Shown: one piece after another, positions 19,470-29,666 of the stretch
How the letters are laid out: every line of letters begins with the position of its first letter
Position numbering within the stretch: the first letter of the stretch is position 1
Assembly (NCBI GenBank): GCA_038212325.1
Contig: JBBQUQ010000003.1
Span: 1-64,000 of the forward strand
Length of the DNA stretch: 64,000 nucleotides
Source of the DNA: CAIVAT01 sp038212325
GTDB taxonomy: Bacteria; Bacteroidota; Bacteroidia; Bacteroidales; FEN-979
Direction: 5' to 3'
Made by a program: the position numbers and the translations under genes
The notes under the pieces: model-generated
Databases searched by the model: none
Seen by the model: only the letters and a program-made list of their open reading frames with translations
Told to the model about the DNA's origin: nothing

Positions 19470-22400
19470 TTGTATGGTATGTTAAGAAATTTACTTTTTA
19501 CTATTGGTTTTGTACTGGCAACCAGCGTGTTGGTATTTTCGCAAACCGGGTCAGGAACCCTCAAGGGGAAAATCACTGACAAGGCCACCAAAGAACCTAT
19601 CTCGTTCGCCAATGTTGTAGTTGAAGCCGGGGGCGTGCAGATAGGAGGGGCAACCTCCGATTTCGACGGAAATTTCACCATCAAGCCAATCCCTCCCGGG
19701 AAAGTTGACCTGAAGGCAAGTTTTGTAGGATATAAGCCCTTCATGTATAAAGGAATTTATATTTCACCAGATAAGATTACCTTCCAGAATCTCGAGCTGG
19801 AAGCCTCCACAACCACCCTCAATGAAATTGAAATTGTGGACTACAAGGTACCCCTGATATCCAAGGACCAGACCACCTCCGGCGGTACTGTGACCTCTGA
19901 AGAAATTTCGAAAATGGCCAACAAATCGGCGAGTGCTGTTGCCACCACGGTGGGGGGTGTGGCCACCGACGCAAACGGGAACATCACCAGTATGCGCGGT
20001 CAGCGTTCGTCCGGAACTGTATATTTCATTGACGGAATGCGTGTTACCGGCAGTAATTCCCTGCCGCAGAGCGCAATCGAGCAGGTGGAGGTAATCCTTG
20101 GAGGTACGCCGGCTGCCTATGGCGACGCCACAGGGGGTATTATCAATGTGACCACAAAAGGACCCTCCAGGGATTTTTCCGGGGGTGTTGACCTTCAAAC
20201 TTCGCAATACCTTGATGCGTTCGGTTATAACAGGCTGGGATTGAACTTTACAGGTCCGCTGCTGTCAAAAAAAGATACTGTCCGCAACACCAAAACACCC
20301 ATCATGGGCTTCTTTGTTGCGGGTGATTTCATCTATCAGAAAGACGGAGCTCCTGCTGCCTTCCCTTTGTACAGGGTTACCGACGATGTACGAAACAGTC
20401 TCACAACCACCCCTTTGCGTCTTTATGGACAAAATAACGCCGTGTTTTTAAATTCGGAGTTCCTGACCTATGACCAGATGCAAACGACTAAAAGCACCCT
20501 GAATACAGCCGGGACCAACATCAATGTTTCCGGAAAACTTGATTTCAGGGTTTCTCCCACCATCAATGTCTCTTTTGGTGGTACGTTCACCTGGTACGAC
20601 AACCGGAGTTTCAATTATGCCAATTCCATGATGAACTGGGACAACAATGCGCATGCAAATGGGTATACCTGGCGTTTGAATGGCCGCTTCACCCAGCGGT
20701 TCCCGACTCCGTCAGACAGCAAGAATTTCATTAAGAATGCATATTATTCAATCGGAGCCGACTTTACAAGGAGCTTCGCCAAAGCAGAGGATGCCGAGCA
20801 CAAAAACAACTTTTTTGAGTACGGATATGTCGGCAGTTTTGCCACGCACACCATTCGCGCGTATACCCCGACCGTTGAATATGACTCTGTTTTACAACTC
20901 TGGGGACATCTTCAGAATGGATTCCGCGACACGATTGTGGTTTTTAAAGGTTCAGACATAAACCAGGAGTCATCCAACTGGACGCAGCAGTATTACGGGT
21001 TGTTTGACACCCCTACAGGACATTATGAGAATATTGATGAGATCATATCCGGTAAAGGTCTTGTGAACGGGATGGAACCGATCGGACCATACCAGGCCTT
21101 TGCGGCCATTGGCAACAGACCGAATACCTATAATGAAAACACAAGCGACCAGATCGCCGTCAACGCTTCGTTTGCCGCCGACTTCGGCAACCATGAAATT
21201 CAGCTCGGACTGCAATACCAGCAGCGGAAAAATTCAGGTTATGCCAATGTCGGAGGGCAGTTGTGGGAAGCCATGAAGGGTTTGACAAATGCTCAGCTGA
21301 ATGACCTGGATCTTTCCAATCCCCAGGCGATCAGCTCCAACGGGGTATATGTGGATACCATTAACTATTTCCGCAATTATGTATCAACCCTCCAGCGGAA
21401 TTTCGACATCAACCTGCGTAACAAGCTTGGGTTGCCCGTTGACGGAACCGATTGGATTGATGTCTATTCATACGACTTTGCAAACAATTCGATCAATTAT
21501 TACGATCAGAACCAGCAGCTTCATAATATCTCGGCCAGCCAGCCTTTGTTTTCCATGGACATGTTCAGTGCAGAGGAAGTTTTGAACAACGGTGCCCCTA
21601 TCGTTAACTATTACGGCTATGACTATACCGGGAAAAAAATGACAGGGAGCTACAGCTTCGATGATTTCTTTACCCAGCAGGATGCAAGTGGTAATTATAC
21701 CCGGGCGATCGGGCCGTATCAGCCGATTTACATCGCAGGGTACATCCAGGATAAGTTTGCGTTTAAAGACCTGATTTTTAATATCGGCGTTCGTGTTGAC
21801 CGTTTTGATGCAAATCAGCCTGTATTAAAGGACCCTTACCTGTTTTATGCTGCGAAAACGGTCAGCGAGGTAACCCAGCTCAACGGGGCGCCTGTATCCA
21901 TCCCAACGGGTATGGGGTCTGGTTATGTTGTTTATGTTGATGATGCCAACAATCCAACCTCCATCACCGGTTACCGTACCGGCAACAACTGGTATAATGC
22001 AGAAGGCAGTCCGATCCTTGACCCTGTGCGTGCCCTGGACCGTGGAAATGGCGTGCAGCCTTACCTGGTTGATCCGTCGAACACCGAGGTGCAGGCAAAT
22101 GTTTTTCAGGACTATGACCCACAAACCAACTGGATGCCCCGTATCTCCTTCTCTTTCCCGATCAGCGACGATGCCCTGTTCTATGCACATTACGACATTT
22201 TAACGCAGCGCCCCTCTACTGCCGACGTTCAGATTCAGCCGATTTCCTATTACTACATTGGCGTAACCGGAGCTTCAGGTACCATCAACAACCCCAATCT
22301 TAAGCCTGAAAAAACCATTGACTACGAGTTGGGCTTCCAGCAGAAAATCAACAATTCATCATCACTCAAGCTGGCGGTGTTCTATCGTGAAATGCGCGAC

Positions 22401-23192
22401 CAGATTCAGCAGTATCGCTTAAGCGGTGCATATCCAAAGACGTACTATTCATATACCAACATCGACTTTGGAACCGTAAAAGGGTTAACGCTCACCTATG
22501 ATCTTCGCAGAACGGGCAATGCACGTTTGCGTTTTAACTACACCCTGCAATTTGCCGATGGTACAGGTTCCGATCCTGATGCAGCTGCAACGATCATCCG
22601 TACCGACCAGCCCAACCTCCGGACATTGAATCCGCTGAGCTTCGACCGCCGTCACGCGTTCAACATCAGTTTCGACTACCGCTGGGGAGGTGGAAAAGAT
22701 TATAACGGCCCGGTTATCAACCGTAAAAAAAGCGGCAAGCCACCTGTTCAGATCCTGTCAAACCTTGGAGCCAACCTTACACTTACCGGCGGGTCGGGAA
22801 CACCTTTCACACAGTCCAGCAAAATTCTGCCTTACGGAGCGATGGGCCCGATCTACGGAAGTATCAACGGAGCCCGTTTGCCATGGCAGTTCCTTATCAG
22901 CGCACGCTTCGACAAAGATTTCAATTTTGCGCTCAACAAGAAGAAAGATGGAACGATCAATGTTTATCTTGAGTTAAGTAACCTGATGAACACGCTGAAT
23001 GTAACCGCGGTATATCCCGCAACCGGAAGTGCCTCCGACGACGGCTTCCTTACGGCTCCTGAATGGCAAAACGCGATTAACCAGCAGGTGGATTCACAAG
23101 CTTTCCACGACCAGTATGCGATTCAGATGAACAACCCGTATCGCTACAGTTCTCCACGAACCATCAGGTTAGGTGTTATGTTCAATTTCTAA
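19470..23192 (+). CDS. TonB-dependent outer membrane receptor with CarboxypepD_reg-like N-terminal domain
   Basis: 1240 residues. Signal peptide (1-24; ATG 19479 is an alternative start), a carboxypeptidase-regulatory-like Ig domain (about 29-115, LKGKITDKATKEPISFANVV), a TonB-box-like stretch (EIEIVDYKVPLI), a plug (about 135-235, MRGQRSSGTVYFIDGMRV and GGIINVTTKGP) and a 22-strand-type barrel ending in the aromatic C-terminus RLGVMFNF. It imports or handles a large substrate at the outer membrane. The next gene is not a SusD but a very large secreted protein only 56 nt after the stop, which makes this different from a SusCD pair. Confidence 0.93.
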   Translation: MYGMLRNLLFTIGFVLATSVLVFSQTGSGTLKGKITDKATKEPISFANVVVEAGGVQIGGATSDFDGNFTIKPIPPGKVDLKASFVGYKPFMYKGIYISPDKITFQNLELEASTTTLNEIEIVDYKVPLISKDQTTSGGTVTSEEISKMANKSASAVATTVGGVATDANGNITSMRGQRSSGTVYFIDGMRVTGSNSLPQSAIEQVEVILGGTPAAYGDATGGIINVTTKGPSRDFSGGVDLQTSQYLDAFGYNRLGLNFTGPLLSKKDTVRNTKTPIMGFFVAGDFIYQKDGAPAAFPLYRVTDDVRNSLTTTPLRLYGQNNAVFLNSEFLTYDQMQTTKSTLNTAGTNINVSGKLDFRVSPTINVSFGGTFTWYDNRSFNYANSMMNWDNNAHANGYTWRLNGRFTQRFPTPSDSKNFIKNAYYSIGADFTRSFAKAEDAEHKNNFFEYGYVGSFATHTIRAYTPTVEYDSVLQLWGHLQNGFRDTIVVFKGSDINQESSNWTQQYYGLFDTPTGHYENIDEIISGKGLVNGMEPIGPYQAFAAIGNRPNTYNENTSDQIAVNASFAADFGNHEIQLGLQYQQRKNSGYANVGGQLWEAMKGLTNAQLNDLDLSNPQAISSNGVYVDTINYFRNYVSTLQRNFDINLRNKLGLPVDGTDWIDVYSYDFANNSINYYDQNQQLHNISASQPLFSMDMFSAEEVLNNGAPIVNYYGYDYTGKKMTGSYSFDDFFTQQDASGNYTRAIGPYQPIYIAGYIQDKFAFKDLIFNIGVRVDRFDANQPVLKDPYLFYAAKTVSEVTQLNGAPVSIPTGMGSGYVVYVDDANNPTSITGYRTGNNWYNAEGSPILDPVRALDRGNGVQPYLVDPSNTEVQANVFQDYDPQTNWMPRISFSFPISDDALFYAHYDILTQRPSTADVQIQPISYYYIGVTGASGTINNPNLKPEKTIDYELGFQQKINNSSSLKLAVFYREMRDQIQQYRLSGAYPKTYYSYTNIDFGTVKGLTLTYDLRRTGNARLRFNYTLQFADGTGSDPDAAATIIRTDQPNLRTLNPLSFDRRHAFNISFDYRWGGGKDYNGPVINRKKSGKPPVQILSNLGANLTLTGGSGTPFTQSSKILPYGAMGPIYGSINGARLPWQFLISARFDKDFNFALNKKKDGTINVYLELSNLMNTLNVTAVYPATGSASDDGFLTAPEWQNAINQQVDSQAFHDQYAIQMNNPYRYSSPRTIRLGVMFNF

Positions 23193-23248
23193 GGTGTTTG
23201 ACTATGTTAATGAGAAGAAATTCCGGTATGTTTATAAATAATGCAACT

Positions 23249-26200
23249 ATGAAAAATATCCTTCGCTTTTTAGTGATTGCACTCTGCGCTTTAATGGTCT
23301 CAAATGTGCTTCGTGCAGAGGAAGTTCACAAAGTGGGCGCTTCAAAGAGCACCGGCACGTTAAAGGAAACGGCTGCCGGCTGTGCTTCGGGTTCCAGCTC
23401 TAAATATCTTGATATCAATAATGTCAGAACCCTTTGCTATTCATATGGAAACGGATGGTTCATTGAAAACGCCGAATATGAAATTCCCAAAGGATCCAAG
23501 TTGACCTCCATGTTTTCCTTCTCCCTGTGGATCGGTGGCATCGACATCAACAACAACCTGAAACTTGCAGGGTATCGCTATGGTCAGGGTACCGGGAACC
23601 CATCGCATGTTAAAAATGATTACTGGCCCGGACCATTGACGGTTGATGGCACCGCCGCCATTGACGCTGAAACCTGTGCATCGTATGATAAACTCTTTCA
23701 GATAACCAGGGAAGAGGTGCAGGAATTCCTGGCTTACCAGGATAATCCTGCTGATTATCCTTCCTACACCATTCCCAAATCAATCATTGACTGGCCGGCG
23801 CACGGCAACAAAGCAAAAGGACAAGCCTATTACCTTGCCCCGTTTATGGATGTTGACGGCAGTGGCGACTATGATCCCAATAATGGAGATTATCCTTATT
23901 ATGATTTTGCCAACAAGCTTTGCCCTTCAAAATTAAAGCCGGGAGAACGCATTGAACGCGCTAAAATTAAGGACGGCGGAGAAGCAGATACGATGGGAAT
24001 CCTGGTTGACCAGGTTTTGAAAGGAGATCAGACCCTTTGGAGTGTATATAATGATAAAGGAAATTATCATTCGGAAACCACCGGAGCACCAATCGGGATG
24101 GAGATCAGGGCACAATATTTCGCCTTTGCAACCAACGACGAAATTAACAATATGACCTTTTATTCCTACGAACTGATCAACCGCTCGACCTACACACTTA
24201 CCGGTACCTATTTTAGCCAGTGGGTTGATCCCGACCTGGGATATGCCAACGACGACTATGTTGGTTGCGATGTAAACCGGGGACTCGGCTATTGTTACAA
24301 TGGCACGCCAATTGATGGCACCGGACAGACCTATGCCTATGGCGAAAATCCACCTGCAGTGGGTGTTGACTTTTTCCAGGGGCCCTACATGGATCCTGAT
24401 GGTTACGACAACCCTGCCTACAAGGGAAGCTCAGCGAAGGGGCCTTCATTTAACGGCAGTTGCGATATTGTCAGCCTCGACGGTACCACCATAAAAATGG
24501 GATATGGCCCCAGTGGCACTGATTCAGCTGATTTTTTGGTCATGGCGGAGGCCATCAATGGCGTGAACTTCGGCGACGGCATCAAAGATAATGAGCGATT
24601 CGGCATGCGCCGGTTTGTGTATCACAACAACAGCAATGCAGGTGTTCCGAACTACATGACCGACCCGCAATATGCCCCTGAATATTACCTGTTTCTCCGG
24701 GGGATATGGAAAGACAATTCCAAAATGATTTATGGTGGCAATGCGCATTTTTCGGCTGGAGGCGTTGGGCCCGAATGCGATTTCATGTTCCCCAATCTAT
24801 CTGATATTTGCGATTGGGGCACCGATGGACAACCGCCCAACGGCCCGAAAGAATGGACCGAAGTCACTGCAAAAAACAATCCGCAGGACCGTCGGTTCAT
24901 GCAATCGGCCGGACCATTCAAACTTGAACCCGGTGCATGTAATTACATCACCGTAGGAATTCCCTGGGCCCGTTCCGTTTCGGGTACAGCCGAGGAGTCG
25001 GTATTATTGCTGCAGCAGGTAGACGATAAAGCCCAGAGTCTTTTTGATAATTGCTTTGCTGTTTTGAGCGGGCCCAATGCTCCTGATATGACCATAGAAG
25101 AGATGTCAAATTCACTGATCCTTTACCTCTCGAACCGCAAGACCAACGATGCCGGGAATAATTACCAGGAGAAATACCAGGAATATGATCCGAATATTCC
25201 GAATCCTGATGATCTTCCTCATAGCCAACGCAATGACTCCCTTTATCATTTTGAAGGCTACCAGATTTACCAGGTTAAAGATGCTTCGGTGTCTGCCGCA
25301 GATATCGGCGACGAGACCAAAGTCAGGCTGGTGACCCAATGTGATGTAAAAAACGGAATCACCAAACTTGTTAACTGGATATATGATCCGAACCTCGGAG
25401 GCAATGCAGGGAAGGTGATGACCTACGGTGCCAACAAAGGGATTAAACATTCTTTTGTATTGACATCCGACCTGTTTGCAACCGGCAACAACCAGTTGAT
25501 CAACAACAAGCAATACTATTACCTGGTGACTTCTTATGCCTACAACCAATATAAATTATATAACCAGAATGATCCTTCAGCGCTTGACGGGCAGAAGCAA
25601 CCATACCTGAGGGGCCGCAGCAACATCAAGGTTTATACTGCAATACCGCATATCCCGCTAGGTACGATTACCAATTCAAGCTATGGCGACGGACCTGTTA
25701 TTACACGTATTCAGGGCCAGGGTAACGGCGGCATGATCCTTGAACTGTCAGATGCCTCCCTGCAGGAAGTACTGTTGAAACCACCGATCGATTCGAACAC
25801 AACGAAAATGGGAGATGCTGATTACCCGATTGTGTACAAGCCAACTTACCTGACTTCGCAGGGACCACTGCAAGTAAAAGTAATTGACCCGTTGAATGTT
25901 GTGAGCGCACAATATACGGTGAAACTTGATTCGATGGTTGAGGTCAGTAAAAATAATCCTTTTACAGACAAAAAGAAAATCAAGTTTGGCAAATGGACCC
26001 TGACCAACAACAACACCGGGGTGACATACCAGTCGGATACAACGACTATTTTTGAATATGAGCAAACTTTCGTCGACCTCGGTATTGCCTTGACCATTGT
26101 GCAGGTGCCAAATGCCGGAGACTCTGTAGGAGGAGACCTGCCTCAGAATAACGGATTGCTTTATGCCTCACCTGCCCTTTTTGCCGACAGCACCAAAAGA

Positions 26201-27568
26201 TGGCTCACCGGGGTAGAGGACAGTGATATCCCCGAATCAGCAACCAACTGGATCAGGTCAGGGACCTACAAAGGGTCTGATTCCCATTTTTATGACTGGG
26301 ATATGGGAAGCGGTACGGCCGGGAAGCCTTACGACCCGAATAAGAATTTCCAGAAAATTCAAACAGGAATATGGGCTCCATATCCGCTTACAGCCACCAA
26401 CGGAGATGAAACTTTCAGCGGTCCGGCGTATAGCAAGCGTTCCAAACTGATCTCTTCTATGGATAATCTTGCCAGTGTTGATATTGTTATAACTCCTGAT
26501 AAGAAATACTGGACACGTTGCCCGGTTGTCGAACTGTGTCCGAAAACACAACTGGCAGAGGGAAAAGCCAAAATATTCAATTTCAGGGCGGCTGCCTCAG
26601 TCAATGTGGATGGCGACACCGGCGTGGTAAGCGCCGACCCGATGTATAATTCTAATTATATCGCCCCAACCGGCATGGGTTGGTTCCCCGGATATGCCAT
26701 TAATCTTGAAACAGGCGAACGTCTGAACATCATGTTTGGAGAAAATTCATGGTATTCTGCCGACAATGGCCGCGATATGTTGTGGAACCCGTCGAGCCGG
26801 ACGTATGATGCTTCGGGCATCCCGGTATTCGGGGGGCAGCATTATGTCTACATCATGAATCATAAAGAGTATCCGCCCGTATCAGGCATTAAGCTTAGCT
26901 TTCCGGCCTACGACGGAGGAGCCTATATCGTATGGAACATGAACAGGGTTCCTTCGACCATCTACAAGGATTACACTTACGCTTCGGCCATGTATGTAAA
27001 CGTTCCGCTGGCGGTTGACGGGCAGGAATGGCTGAGCAACCAGGTAACCACAAAAATCAGGATTTCAAAGCCATACCAGCGTTATTACTCCACGCCGATG
27101 CCGGAAGGGTCAATTGATACCTTAAACAGAAACTATCCGGTTTACGTATTTAATACAAGTTCGATAGCTACTGTGCAAAACAATCAGGAGGCAGCAACTT
27201 CAGATCTTGATCTGATCAATGTCGTTCCGAATCCATATTATGCGTACGATGATTATGAAGTTAACCAGCTTGATACCAGGATTAAAATTGTAAATCTGCC
27301 AAACCAATGTGTCGTGACCATCTTTGACATGAGTGGTACCATGATCCGTCAGTTTAATGTGGATAAGTCGAATATAACTGTACCAAGAGGCTCGACAGCC
27401 GGACTGAATACGGATTCCAAGACATCTGTGGATTGGGATCTTAAGAACTATGCCGGGATTCCGATTGCCGGAGGGGTGTACCTGATTCATATCAATGCTC
27501 CGGGGCTGGGTGAACGTGTAATAAAATGGTTCGGAATATTGCGTCCGGTCGACTTGAACTCATTGTAA
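23249..27568 (+). CDS. large secreted surface protein with C-terminal FlgD/T9SS-like domain
   Basis: 1439 residues from ATG 23249, which directly precedes the signal peptide (MKNILRFLVIALCALMVSNV); upstream ATGs add up to 17 residues. The N-terminal region has MFSFSLWIGGIDINNNLKLAG, as in other large Bacteroidota surface proteins. A Ca-binding DVDGSGDYDPNNGDYP loop starts at residue 201. The C-terminal 110 residues (VVPNPYYAYDDYE, IKIVNLPNQCVVTIFDMSG, GIPIAGGVYLIHI) form a beta-sandwich resembling FlgD/T9SS sorting domains but lack the usual final Lys-rich strand. No enzyme domain recognised. It sits between the TonB receptor and a PorV-like gene. Confidence 0.75.
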   Translation: MKNILRFLVIALCALMVSNVLRAEEVHKVGASKSTGTLKETAAGCASGSSSKYLDINNVRTLCYSYGNGWFIENAEYEIPKGSKLTSMFSFSLWIGGIDINNNLKLAGYRYGQGTGNPSHVKNDYWPGPLTVDGTAAIDAETCASYDKLFQITREEVQEFLAYQDNPADYPSYTIPKSIIDWPAHGNKAKGQAYYLAPFMDVDGSGDYDPNNGDYPYYDFANKLCPSKLKPGERIERAKIKDGGEADTMGILVDQVLKGDQTLWSVYNDKGNYHSETTGAPIGMEIRAQYFAFATNDEINNMTFYSYELINRSTYTLTGTYFSQWVDPDLGYANDDYVGCDVNRGLGYCYNGTPIDGTGQTYAYGENPPAVGVDFFQGPYMDPDGYDNPAYKGSSAKGPSFNGSCDIVSLDGTTIKMGYGPSGTDSADFLVMAEAINGVNFGDGIKDNERFGMRRFVYHNNSNAGVPNYMTDPQYAPEYYLFLRGIWKDNSKMIYGGNAHFSAGGVGPECDFMFPNLSDICDWGTDGQPPNGPKEWTEVTAKNNPQDRRFMQSAGPFKLEPGACNYITVGIPWARSVSGTAEESVLLLQQVDDKAQSLFDNCFAVLSGPNAPDMTIEEMSNSLILYLSNRKTNDAGNNYQEKYQEYDPNIPNPDDLPHSQRNDSLYHFEGYQIYQVKDASVSAADIGDETKVRLVTQCDVKNGITKLVNWIYDPNLGGNAGKVMTYGANKGIKHSFVLTSDLFATGNNQLINNKQYYYLVTSYAYNQYKLYNQNDPSALDGQKQPYLRGRSNIKVYTAIPHIPLGTITNSSYGDGPVITRIQGQGNGGMILELSDASLQEVLLKPPIDSNTTKMGDADYPIVYKPTYLTSQGPLQVKVIDPLNVVSAQYTVKLDSMVEVSKNNPFTDKKKIKFGKWTLTNNNTGVTYQSDTTTIFEYEQTFVDLGIALTIVQVPNAGDSVGGDLPQNNGLLYASPALFADSTKRWLTGVEDSDIPESATNWIRSGTYKGSDSHFYDWDMGSGTAGKPYDPNKNFQKIQTGIWAPYPLTATNGDETFSGPAYSKRSKLISSMDNLASVDIVITPDKKYWTRCPVVELCPKTQLAEGKAKIFNFRAAASVNVDGDTGVVSADPMYNSNYIAPTGMGWFPGYAINLETGERLNIMFGENSWYSADNGRDMLWNPSSRTYDASGIPVFGGQHYVYIMNHKEYPPVSGIKLSFPAYDGGAYIVWNMNRVPSTIYKDYTYASAMYVNVPLAVDGQEWLSNQVTTKIRISKPYQRYYSTPMPEGSIDTLNRNYPVYVFNTSSIATVQNNQEAATSDLDLINVVPNPYYAYDDYEVNQLDTRIKIVNLPNQCVVTIFDMSGTMIRQFNVDKSNITVPRGSTAGLNTDSKTSVDWDLKNYAGIPIAGGVYLIHINAPGLGERVIKWFGILRPVDLNSL

Positions 27569-27588
27569 TGGCATTTACGATTTATAAC

Positions 27589-28686
27589 ATGAAAACAACA
27601 AAAAATTCCAGGATTATGAAAAAAATATATAGCAGCTTAGTTGCAATATTCTTGCTGGGGATGGTGTTTTTGCCCGTGGATATGGTAACAGCCGGAAATC
27701 CGGACCGTTCAGGCCAGGCAGGTGCTGCGGAATTGCTGATCAACCCCTGGGCCAGGAGTTCAGGCTGGGGAGGTGTTGGCACCTCCTGCACCCATGGTCT
27801 TGAAGCCTTGTTTACCAATATTGCCGGCACGGGATTCACCAAGGGAACTGACGTCATCTTTTCCTATACGAACTGGCTGAAAGGCTCTGATGTCGATGTA
27901 ATGGCATTTGGCATCAGCCAGAAGCTCGGACAGAATGGCGGAGTCCTTACAGCTGCTGTGATGTCGATGACCTTTGGAGAGATCCAGGTCACCACAACCG
28001 CTTTGCCTGAAGGTTCAGGAACCTATAAACCCAGCTACATGAATATCAACCTGGGCTATGCCAAAGCGTTTTCAAACAGCATTTATGGCGGTTTGAATAT
28101 AAAACTGATCACAGAGTCCATCTCCAACGCAAGTGCGACAGGGCTGGCCATTGATGCCGGAATTCAGTATGTGACCGGAGAAAAGGAGCAGATTAAATTC
28201 GGGATTGCCCTTAAAAATGTTGGCGCCCCGATAAGTTTCAGCGGCGACGGCCTCTCTTTTCGCGGCATCATTCCTTCACGAAATGACAATGACCAGTTTA
28301 CGGTCGAGCAGCGTTCAGCAAACTACGAACTTCCGGCAACATTGCGCATCGGTGCATCGTATGATTTTTACATTGCTGAAATGCACAGGATCACCGTTGC
28401 CGGCAATTTTAATTCCAACTCATTTTCCAACGACCAGTTTATCCTGGGCCTTGAGTATGCGCTGAAATATTATCTTCAGCTAAGGGCGGGGTTCACCTAC
28501 CAGGATGGCATCTTCAGCTCTGACCTTGCAAACAGGGGTACGGTTTATACAGGAATGAGCGCAGGTTTTACGGTATCTGTGCCATTCAACAAGGAGAAAG
28601 AGTCGGGACTGGCGATCGATTATTCGTACAGGGCAACAAACCCTTTTCAGGGAACACATAGCGTTGGCATAAAACTTAATTTTTAA
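27589..28686 (+). CDS. PorV/PorQ-family outer membrane protein
   Basis: 365 residues from ATG 27589 (ATG 27616 is also possible, and ATG 27568 overlaps the preceding TAA as TAATG). After the signal peptide comes the family hallmark GQAGAAELLINPWARSSG with ALFTNIAG, then a beta-barrel (LNIKLITES, FGIALKNVGAPISF, YYLQLRAGFTYQDG) ending in the aromatic VGIKLNF. PorV is the T9SS shuttle that receives cargo from SprA; PorQ-type paralogs have related roles. The tight linkage to the 1439-aa secreted protein suggests it is dedicated to that protein. A hairpin terminator follows at 28726. Confidence 0.85.
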   Translation: MKTTKNSRIMKKIYSSLVAIFLLGMVFLPVDMVTAGNPDRSGQAGAAELLINPWARSSGWGGVGTSCTHGLEALFTNIAGTGFTKGTDVIFSYTNWLKGSDVDVMAFGISQKLGQNGGVLTAAVMSMTFGEIQVTTTALPEGSGTYKPSYMNINLGYAKAFSNSIYGGLNIKLITESISNASATGLAIDAGIQYVTGEKEQIKFGIALKNVGAPISFSGDGLSFRGIIPSRNDNDQFTVEQRSANYELPATLRIGASYDFYIAEMHRITVAGNFNSNSFSNDQFILGLEYALKYYLQLRAGFTYQDGIFSSDLANRGTVYTGMSAGFTVSVPFNKEKESGLAIDYSYRATNPFQGTHSVGIKLNF

Positions 28687-28725
28687 AGTTCGCTGCAACT
28701 TATTTCAGTAAACCGTTTCTTTTAT

Positions 28726-28755
28726 GCAAAAGGGCCCTTTGACAGGGTCTTTTGC
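28726..28755 (+). terminator. probable terminator after the PorV-like gene
   Basis: Arms GCAAAAGGGCCCT and AGGGTCTTTTGC pair with a small internal mismatch around a TTGAC loop, followed by a T-rich run. Confidence 0.5.
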
Positions 28756-28772
28756 CTTATTATAACATCAAA

Positions 28773-28780
28773 TAAATTTG
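28773..28780 (+). promoter_or_regulatory. -7 box for greA
   Basis: TAAATTTG followed by C lies only 5 nt before the greA ATG (28786), so the expected transcript would have almost no leader. Confidence 0.45.
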
Positions 28781-28785
28781 CGGAA

Positions 28786-29268
28786 ATGTCGGATATAAAA
28801 TATTACACTCCTGAAGGTTTGGAAAAACTCAGGGCTGACCTGCACCAATTAACGACGGTCGACCGGCCTTCAATATCGCGCCAGATAGCGGAGGCCAGGG
28901 ATAAGGGTGATTTGTCGGAAAATGCTGAATATGCTGCTGCAAAGGAGGCCCAGTCGATGCTTGAGCTTAAAATATCCAAGCTTCAGGAAACCGTCAACAA
29001 TGCACGGCTCATCGACGAGCGGAAACTGGACAATACGAAAATATTGATATTTTCGACCGTTAAACTGTTGAATTCCCAGAATGGCACAACGGTGACCTAT
29101 ACCCTTGTTCCGGAAAATGAGGCCAACATTAAATTGGGCAAACTTTCTGTAAGTTCACCGATTGCCAAGGGATTGCTGGGCAAGAGTTTCGGAGAAACGG
29201 TTGAAATAACTGTTCCGGCCGGGAAAATTACTTTTGAAATTGTAGAAATAACACGCCTGAAGAGTTAA
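28786..29268 (+). CDS. greA: transcription elongation factor GreA
   Basis: 160 residues, the normal GreA length. The N-terminal antiparallel coiled coil (about 8-75) has the tip acidic motif DKGDLSENAEYAAAKE, which inserts in the RNA polymerase secondary channel and promotes cleavage of backtracked RNA. The C-terminal FKBP-like domain ends with PIAKGLLGKSFGETVEITVPAGK. Followed after 2 nt by the HIT-family gene, so the two are cotranscribed. Confidence 0.96.
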   Translation: MSDIKYYTPEGLEKLRADLHQLTTVDRPSISRQIAEARDKGDLSENAEYAAAKEAQSMLELKISKLQETVNNARLIDERKLDNTKILIFSTVKLLNSQNGTTVTYTLVPENEANIKLGKLSVSSPIAKGLLGKSFGETVEITVPAGKITFEIVEITRLKS

Positions 29269-29270
29269 GT

Positions 29271-29666
29271 ATGGCAACAATATTCACACGGATCGTGAAC
29301 GGTGAGATTCCTTGCTACAAGGTGGCAGAAGATGATAACTTTCTCGCGTTTCTTGATATCAACCCGCTTCAGGAAGGTCATACCCTGGTGATACCCAAAA
29401 AGGAGGTCAACTACATTTTCGACCTGGACGAGGAACTGCATGCCGGGTTATGGAATTTTGCCAGGAAAATCGGCAAGGCAATTGAAAAGGTTGTTCCATG
29501 CCGGCGGATCGGCATCACGGTGATCGGGCTTGAGGTTCCCCACGCGCACATACACCTGATTCCCTTGCAAGCGATGCATGATATGGATTTCAGGAAACCG
29601 AAACTCAGCTACACACCTGAAGGGTTTAAGGAAATCGCAGAACGGATTTCCGGAGCAATTGATTAA
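29271..29666 (+). CDS. HIT-family (histidine triad) nucleotide-binding protein
   Basis: 131 residues. Early motif FTRIVNGEIPCYKVAED and FLDINPLQEGHTLVIPK, then the triad HAHIHLIPL with His91, His93 and His95. HIT proteins are nucleotide hydrolases or transferases acting on AMP-linked substrates; this one is closest to the HinT/Hit branch by length. It lies 2 nt after greA. Its stop overlaps the convergent purF stop by 4 nt. Confidence 0.92.
   Translation: MATIFTRIVNGEIPCYKVAEDDNFLAFLDINPLQEGHTLVIPKKEVNYIFDLDEELHAGLWNFARKIGKAIEKVVPCRRIGITVIGLEVPHAHIHLIPLQAMHDMDFRKPKLSYTPEGFKEIAERISGAID

Noticed and set aside
23249..27568. SusD-type partner of the TonB receptor
   Set aside because: The protein is about 1440 residues with a T9SS/FlgD-like end and no SusD TPR motifs or lipobox.
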